Below are positions 60,756-64,000 of a stretch of 64,000 nucleotides of DNA, one piece after another. Position 1 is the stretch's first letter, and each line of letters opens with the position of its first letter. Source of the DNA: Chryseobacterium sp. (lineage in GTDB: Bacteria > Bacteroidota > Bacteroidia > Flavobacteriales > Weeksellaceae); the NCBI GenBank assembly GCA_031286615.1, contig JAITUA010000001.1:1-64000 (forward strand), in the 5' to 3' direction. The notes under the pieces were generated by a model. The model ran no database searches and was not told where the DNA came from. It saw only the letters and a program-made list of their open reading frames with translations. The translations under genes were made by a program, and so were the position numbers.

Positions 60756-61838
60756 TTAATCTTCAGTAACCACAGTTTCACGTTCGCCATCTTCTTTCTT
60801 TCCTTCCTCGATCATGATTTCGGCTTCCGCTTTCTCTTCGGAAGTCGCTGTTTCAATCAATTCTTCCTGTTCATCGTTGTGATGATCTATGAAAAACTCG
60901 CAGTATACCGGAAGGTGGTCTGAACCAAAATTTTCCAAGGTCTTCAGCTGTTTAATAAAAATATCTTCACTGTGAAACATCAGATCGATAGGAAATCTTA
61001 AAATACGGTATTTCGCATGGAAGGTAGAAACAAAAGAATGTCCTATTCTCGGATCTATCAAATGGCTTGTTTTTCTGAAAAGGACAGATGATCTTGACCA
61101 TGCAACATTATTGAAGTCTCCTACAACAATAACAGGTTTTTTGATGTCTTTTACACATTTGGCAGTACTTAAAAGATCGCCATCCCTTTCCTTTGAAGTT
61201 TCCTCTTCAGTAGGACTTGGCGGCGGTGGATGAACCCCGAAGAAAACAAAAGAAAAGCCATCAGCAGTTTTCATATGGATCTCAATACTCGGGATATCAT
61301 CAGCTACGAAATAATGAGTCTTTGCTTCTTTGATTTCAATCCTGGAATAGAAATGCATTCCGTAGGTGTTTTCAAGAGTTACTTTATGCTGGAAGCCATA
61401 TTCTTTTTCTAAAGGTCTCATTGCTTTTTCCCAGTCGCCATTGCTTTCCATAGTCATGAAAAAATCAGGATTATGCTTTTTAACAAGCCCGATGAATTTC
61501 TCATACTCTTTATTGAACTGGTAAACATTGGCAGAAATAAAATGCAGTTTATCAGAAGACTTATGGCGTTGTCTGTGTTTTTTTACAGGATAAAAACGGG
61601 TATATTTGATGAGGGTATGGCTGTGATGAACAAACAAAATCAGCAGAAGTCCCTGATAATACCATAAATATTCTTTAGAATCAGTAAAAAGGCCTAATAG
61701 AAAAGTGAAAAATATAAGGTAGGTGACCTGTATTTTAGCAAATTCCGGAACCCTGAATATCCAGTGAGAATGCTGAATTTTTGGCAGTATTGTCATGACC
61801 ACAAGAAGTATGGCCAAAGTCAGATAAATAATCCACAT
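60756..61838 (-). CDS. Endonuclease/exonuclease/phosphatase-family membrane protein
   Basis: The 360-residue protein has three N-terminal membrane helices (about 3-20, 37-52, 62-80) and an EEP catalytic domain (about 100-330): VYQFNKEYEKFIGLVKKHNPDFFMTMESNGDW, PVIVVGDFNNVAWS with the GDFN motif and FGSDHLPVYCEFF with the SDHLP motif. The C-terminal 45 residues are acidic Glu-rich. Phosphodiester or phospholipid substrates are possible; specificity is unknown. Confidence 0.82.
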   Translation of the reverse strand: MWIIYLTLAILLVVMTILPKIQHSHWIFRVPEFAKIQVTYLIFFTFLLGLFTDSKEYLWYYQGLLLILFVHHSHTLIKYTRFYPVKKHRQRHKSSDKLHFISANVYQFNKEYEKFIGLVKKHNPDFFMTMESNGDWEKAMRPLEKEYGFQHKVTLENTYGMHFYSRIEIKEAKTHYFVADDIPSIEIHMKTADGFSFVFFGVHPPPPSPTEEETSKERDGDLLSTAKCVKDIKKPVIVVGDFNNVAWSRSSVLFRKTSHLIDPRIGHSFVSTFHAKYRILRFPIDLMFHSEDIFIKQLKTLENFGSDHLPVYCEFFIDHHNDEQEELIETATSEEKAEAEIMIEEGKKEDGERETVVTED

Positions 61839-61948
61839 ATAAAAAGCTCTGAAATAATTTTGACCACAATTTAAGGAAAATGAATTTTAAAATTTGTTAA
61901 TCAATTTAAATTTTATTTTATCTATTTTTAATTATCTAAATCTATACT

Positions 61949-62392
61949 ATGAATAAAATAATTGTACTTCTTGTTCTTATAAGTATTTCAAGCTTCGGTC
62001 AGCAGAATAAAGATATTGAAAAACCTATCCGTAATCTGTTCCTTGGCATGAAAAATGCAGATTCTGAGCTTGTAAAATCCGCTTTTGCAGAGAATGCAGT
62101 GCTGCAGACCATTACTAAAGATGGTACTGTGAAAAGTGACAGTATACAGGATTTCGTTGCTTCGGTTTCAAAATTTACAAAAGGAGATCTGGATGAAAGA
62201 ATCATAGTAGAAGCTGTTCATACGGACGGAAATCTGGCAAGTGTATTCACTCCTTATTCTTTTTATTTAAAAGGAAAATTATCACATTGTGGTGCTAATA
62301 GTTTTCAGCTGGTAAAGCAGAATAATGAATGGAAAATCCAATATATTATTGATACAAGAAGAAAGGATAACTGTAAAGAAATACAACAATAA
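61949..62392 (+). CDS. Secreted NTF2-like (SnoaL-type) protein
   Basis: The 147-residue protein has a signal peptide (MNKIIVLLVLISISSFG) and an NTF2-like fold: IEKPIRNLFLGMKNADSELVKSAFAENAVLQ, then SDSIQDFVASVSKF and ANSFQLVKQNNEWKIQYIIDTRRKD. It probably folds as a small cone-shaped domain in the periplasm. The ligand is unknown. Confidence 0.78.
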   Translation: MNKIIVLLVLISISSFGQQNKDIEKPIRNLFLGMKNADSELVKSAFAENAVLQTITKDGTVKSDSIQDFVASVSKFTKGDLDERIIVEAVHTDGNLASVFTPYSFYLKGKLSHCGANSFQLVKQNNEWKIQYIIDTRRKDNCKEIQQ

Positions 62393-62421
62393 AGTTCAAT
62401 TGAAAATTAGTTTAAAATAAA

Positions 62422-62799
62422 ATGAAGATTCACCATATTGCAATCATATGTTCAGATTACTCCGTTTCAAAGAAATTTTATACGGAAATTTTAGATCTGA
62501 ATATCATCCGGGAAGTATACCGCGAAGAAAGACAATCTTATAAACTTGATCTGGCTATCGGGGATCATTATGTGATTGAGCTGTTTTCTTTTCCCAATCC
62601 TCCACAACGGCCGTCACGACCTGAAGCATGTGGTTTAAGACATCTTGCTTTTTCTGTTGAAAATGTTGCAGAAAAAAGAAATGAGCTAATCGGAAAAGGA
62701 TTGAATTGCGAAGAAATCCGCATAGACGAATTCACCGGAAAAGAGTTTTTCTTTACCCAGGATCCCGATCAACTGCCGTTAGAGTTTTATGAAATGTAA
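62422..62799 (+). CDS. VOC-family protein (YaeR-like)
   Basis: The 125-residue protein has the vicinal-oxygen-chelate pattern: IHHIAIICSDYSVSKKFYTEIL at the start with a metal-binding His, RHLAFSVENVAEKR in the middle and a final Glu in LPLEFYEM. It resembles the YaeR/SMU1112c group, close to glyoxalase I. The substrate is unknown. It lies 29 bases after the NTF2-like gene. Confidence 0.85.
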   Translation: MKIHHIAIICSDYSVSKKFYTEILDLNIIREVYREERQSYKLDLAIGDHYVIELFSFPNPPQRPSRPEACGLRHLAFSVENVAEKRNELIGKGLNCEEIRIDEFTGKEFFFTQDPDQLPLEFYEM

Positions 62800-62802
62800 A
62801 AA

Positions 62803-63186
62803 TTAGTGGGCGTACCCTGCAAAGAAACTTACTGCCATAATCGCTAAAACAATAGAAGAAATGACTACATATACGTAGTCTTTTTCTTTTAAATACCCTA
62901 TTAAAGCGAACACAATCCTCATCAAAGGGGTGAAGATCAACAGAAGAATCCCCAGTTGAATGATAGCCATTCCTTCTCCTTTACACAGAGAATCCCAGAA
63001 ATGTCCCCATACTTTTTCAGAAGAAGTACCTACTACAAGGCTGGTATATTTTTCAGGCATTTTAAAACCCTCAAAAAATAACTTGATAAAACCGATCAGA
63101 GAGGTGGCCACAGAAAGAATAACACCCAGTCTCAGAAGGTTTCCTACGGAGCGGTTCAGATCTACATCTGTAAAATTCTTTTTCAT
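62803..63186 (-). CDS. DUF1634-type membrane protein
   Basis: The 127-residue protein has three membrane helices (about 15-32, 68-90, 100-120) and matches DUF1634, a small family usually encoded beside TauE/SafE permeases. Its ATG shares one base with the TauE/SafE stop (TAATG), so the two form one transcription and probably one membrane complex. Confidence 0.88.
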   Translation of the reverse strand: MKKNFTDVDLNRSVGNLLRLGVILSVATSLIGFIKLFFEGFKMPEKYTSLVVGTSSEKVWGHFWDSLCKGEGMAIIQLGILLLIFTPLMRIVFALIGYLKEKDYVYVVISSIVLAIMAVSFFAGYAH

Positions 63187-64000
63187 TATCTGAAGCTTTT
63201 GTTGATACCGTTATACATCATGTAGATAGACAGAATGGTAATTACAATGGCAAAAAATACTTTTAATTTTTTGGTCTTTGATACCATCAGCGTTTTCGAG
63301 CCGATAAAACTTCCAATGACAACTCCAATTAAAACCGGAGCCACAATCACAGGAATAATTTCTCCTCGCTGGAAATAGATCAGTGCACTGGCTACAGCCG
63401 TTACTCCAATCATAAAATTACTCGTTGTTGTAGATACCTTGAAAGGCAGCTTCATCATATTGTCCATTGCCAATACCTTCAACGCTCCGGAACCTATTCC
63501 TAAAAGTCCGGACATTGCACCTGCAAACATCATCATCAAAAATCCAGGAACTGTATTTCTTGCAGAATAGCTTTTCAGTATTCCTTTATCAGGGAATGTT
63601 CCGTACAGTTTCAGTTTTTCTTCCAGACTTCCTTTTACCAAAGGTTCCTGGTGATCAGGTTTTCCTTTAAGATTCAAAATAACTGTAAGAAGAAGGATAC
63701 TTGCGAAAATAATACCAATGGTATTCGGATTAAGCATCCCCGAAACCAGAGCACCCACAATAGCTCCTGCTGTGGTGGCAATTTCGAGAAACATCCCGAT
63801 TCTCATATTGGTAAAACCTTCTTTAACGAAAGCTACGGCCGCACCGGAAGAGGTCCCGATCACAGAAATAAGTGAAGCACCGATAGCATAATGCATTGGA
63901 ACGCCGAATCCCAGCGTCAATAAAGGAATGATAATAACTCCTCCTCCTAAACCCGTAAGTGAACCTAAAAGACCAGCGGAAATTGCGCCAAGGAAGAGTA
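63186..64000 (-). CDS. TauE/SafE-family sulfite exporter-like permease (5' end outside window)
   Basis: The frame stays open to the window edge; read from 63998 it begins LFLGAISAGLLGSLTGLGGG, where GLGGG(V/F) followed by PLL is the family's N-terminal repeat motif. The second repeat (GAMSGLLGIGSGALKVLAM) is present. Seven or eight membrane helices are visible in the 270 residues shown, and the true start lies upstream of the window. TauE/SafE proteins move sulfonates, sulfite or related anions. Confidence 0.9.
   Translation of the reverse strand, partial: LFLGAISAGLLGSLTGLGGGVIIIPLLTLGFGVPMHYAIGASLISVIGTSSGAAVAFVKEGFTNMRIGMFLEIATTAGAIVGALVSGMLNPNTIGIIFASILLLTVILNLKGKPDHQEPLVKGSLEEKLKLYGTFPDKGILKSYSARNTVPGFLMMMFAGAMSGLLGIGSGALKVLAMDNMMKLPFKVSTTTSNFMIGVTAVASALIYFQRGEIIPVIVAPVLIGVVIGSFIGSKTLMVSKTKKLKVFFAIVITILSIYMMYNGINKSFR

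Overview
The window is a low-GC, densely packed chromosomal stretch from a member of the Bacteroidota, almost certainly a flavobacterium of the Chryseobacterium type. The reasons are a type IX secretion C-terminal sorting domain, a complete Bat operon, DUF6263, DUF4834 and XAC2610-type proteins, promoters of the Bacteroidota form (TTG, about 20 bases, TAnnTTTG), a scarcity of Shine-Dalgarno sites, and many flavobacterial intergenic repeats. Both ends are cut: a tRNA-Phe at the left and a TauE/SafE permease at the right.

Layout. 1-9.2 kb: tRNA-Phe, a fused O-/N-acyltransferase (probably amino-acid lipid synthesis) behind aspartate kinase, fructose-1,6-bisphosphatase with menC, a short unlisted Cys-rich double-glycine peptide gene, an alpha/beta hydrolase and glnS. 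9.3-24.1 kb: oleate hydratase with an AraC regulator, an MFS transporter, a YpdA-like flavoprotein, a glycosyltransferase, a 395-bp element made of a broken GIY-YIG gene between 40-bp inverted repeats, a YfhO membrane protein, lipoproteins, a serine hydrolase, rlmB, a four-helix-bundle (S23-type) gene and a DinB-like protein. 24.7-32.7 kb: the MoxR/DUF58/BatA-B-C-D operon, with a GNAT gene inserted after moxR. 32.7-41.8 kb: MarC, isochorismate synthase, a MenI-like thioesterase, an acyltransferase, PspC with its PadR repressor, an HD phosphohydrolase and an acyl-CoA thioesterase that sits behind a clear cobalamin riboswitch. 42-53.8 kb: a T9SS cargo protein, MutS2 without an Smr domain, uracil-DNA glycosylase, lipoproteins, an MscS channel, pdxJ and an esterase. 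53.9-56.5 kb: a microviridin-type graspetide locus (two precursors, two ATP-grasp ligases). 56.7-64 kb: an epimerase, an acyl-CoA ligase, mevalonate diphosphate decarboxylase, an endonuclease/exonuclease/phosphatase protein, and small enzymes.

How the genes fit together. menC (4.6 kb), isochorismate synthase (33.9 kb) and the MenI-like thioesterase (35.0 kb) are scattered parts of menaquinone synthesis. The Bat genes form one envelope or stress-related operon with overlapping start and stop codons. The graspetide locus is the main specialised-metabolite system: both precursors share the PFFA-FLE leader helix and a TxKYPSD core. The stretch between leader and core is built from octapeptide repeats that begin with Asp and carry Thr at position 4. 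A terminator-like hairpin separates the precursors from the ligases.

The most unusual items are the graspetide octad repeats and all-Asp ring positions, the inverted-repeat GIY-YIG element, the isolated B12 riboswitch before a thioesterase, the PadR palindrome over its own promoter, the double-glycine Cys-rich peptide, a 20-residue amphipathic peptide ORF, and a group of genes whose -7 boxes lie only 4-6 bases before the start codon, suggesting leaderless mRNAs. No CRISPR array, complete insertion sequence, prophage or replication origin was seen.
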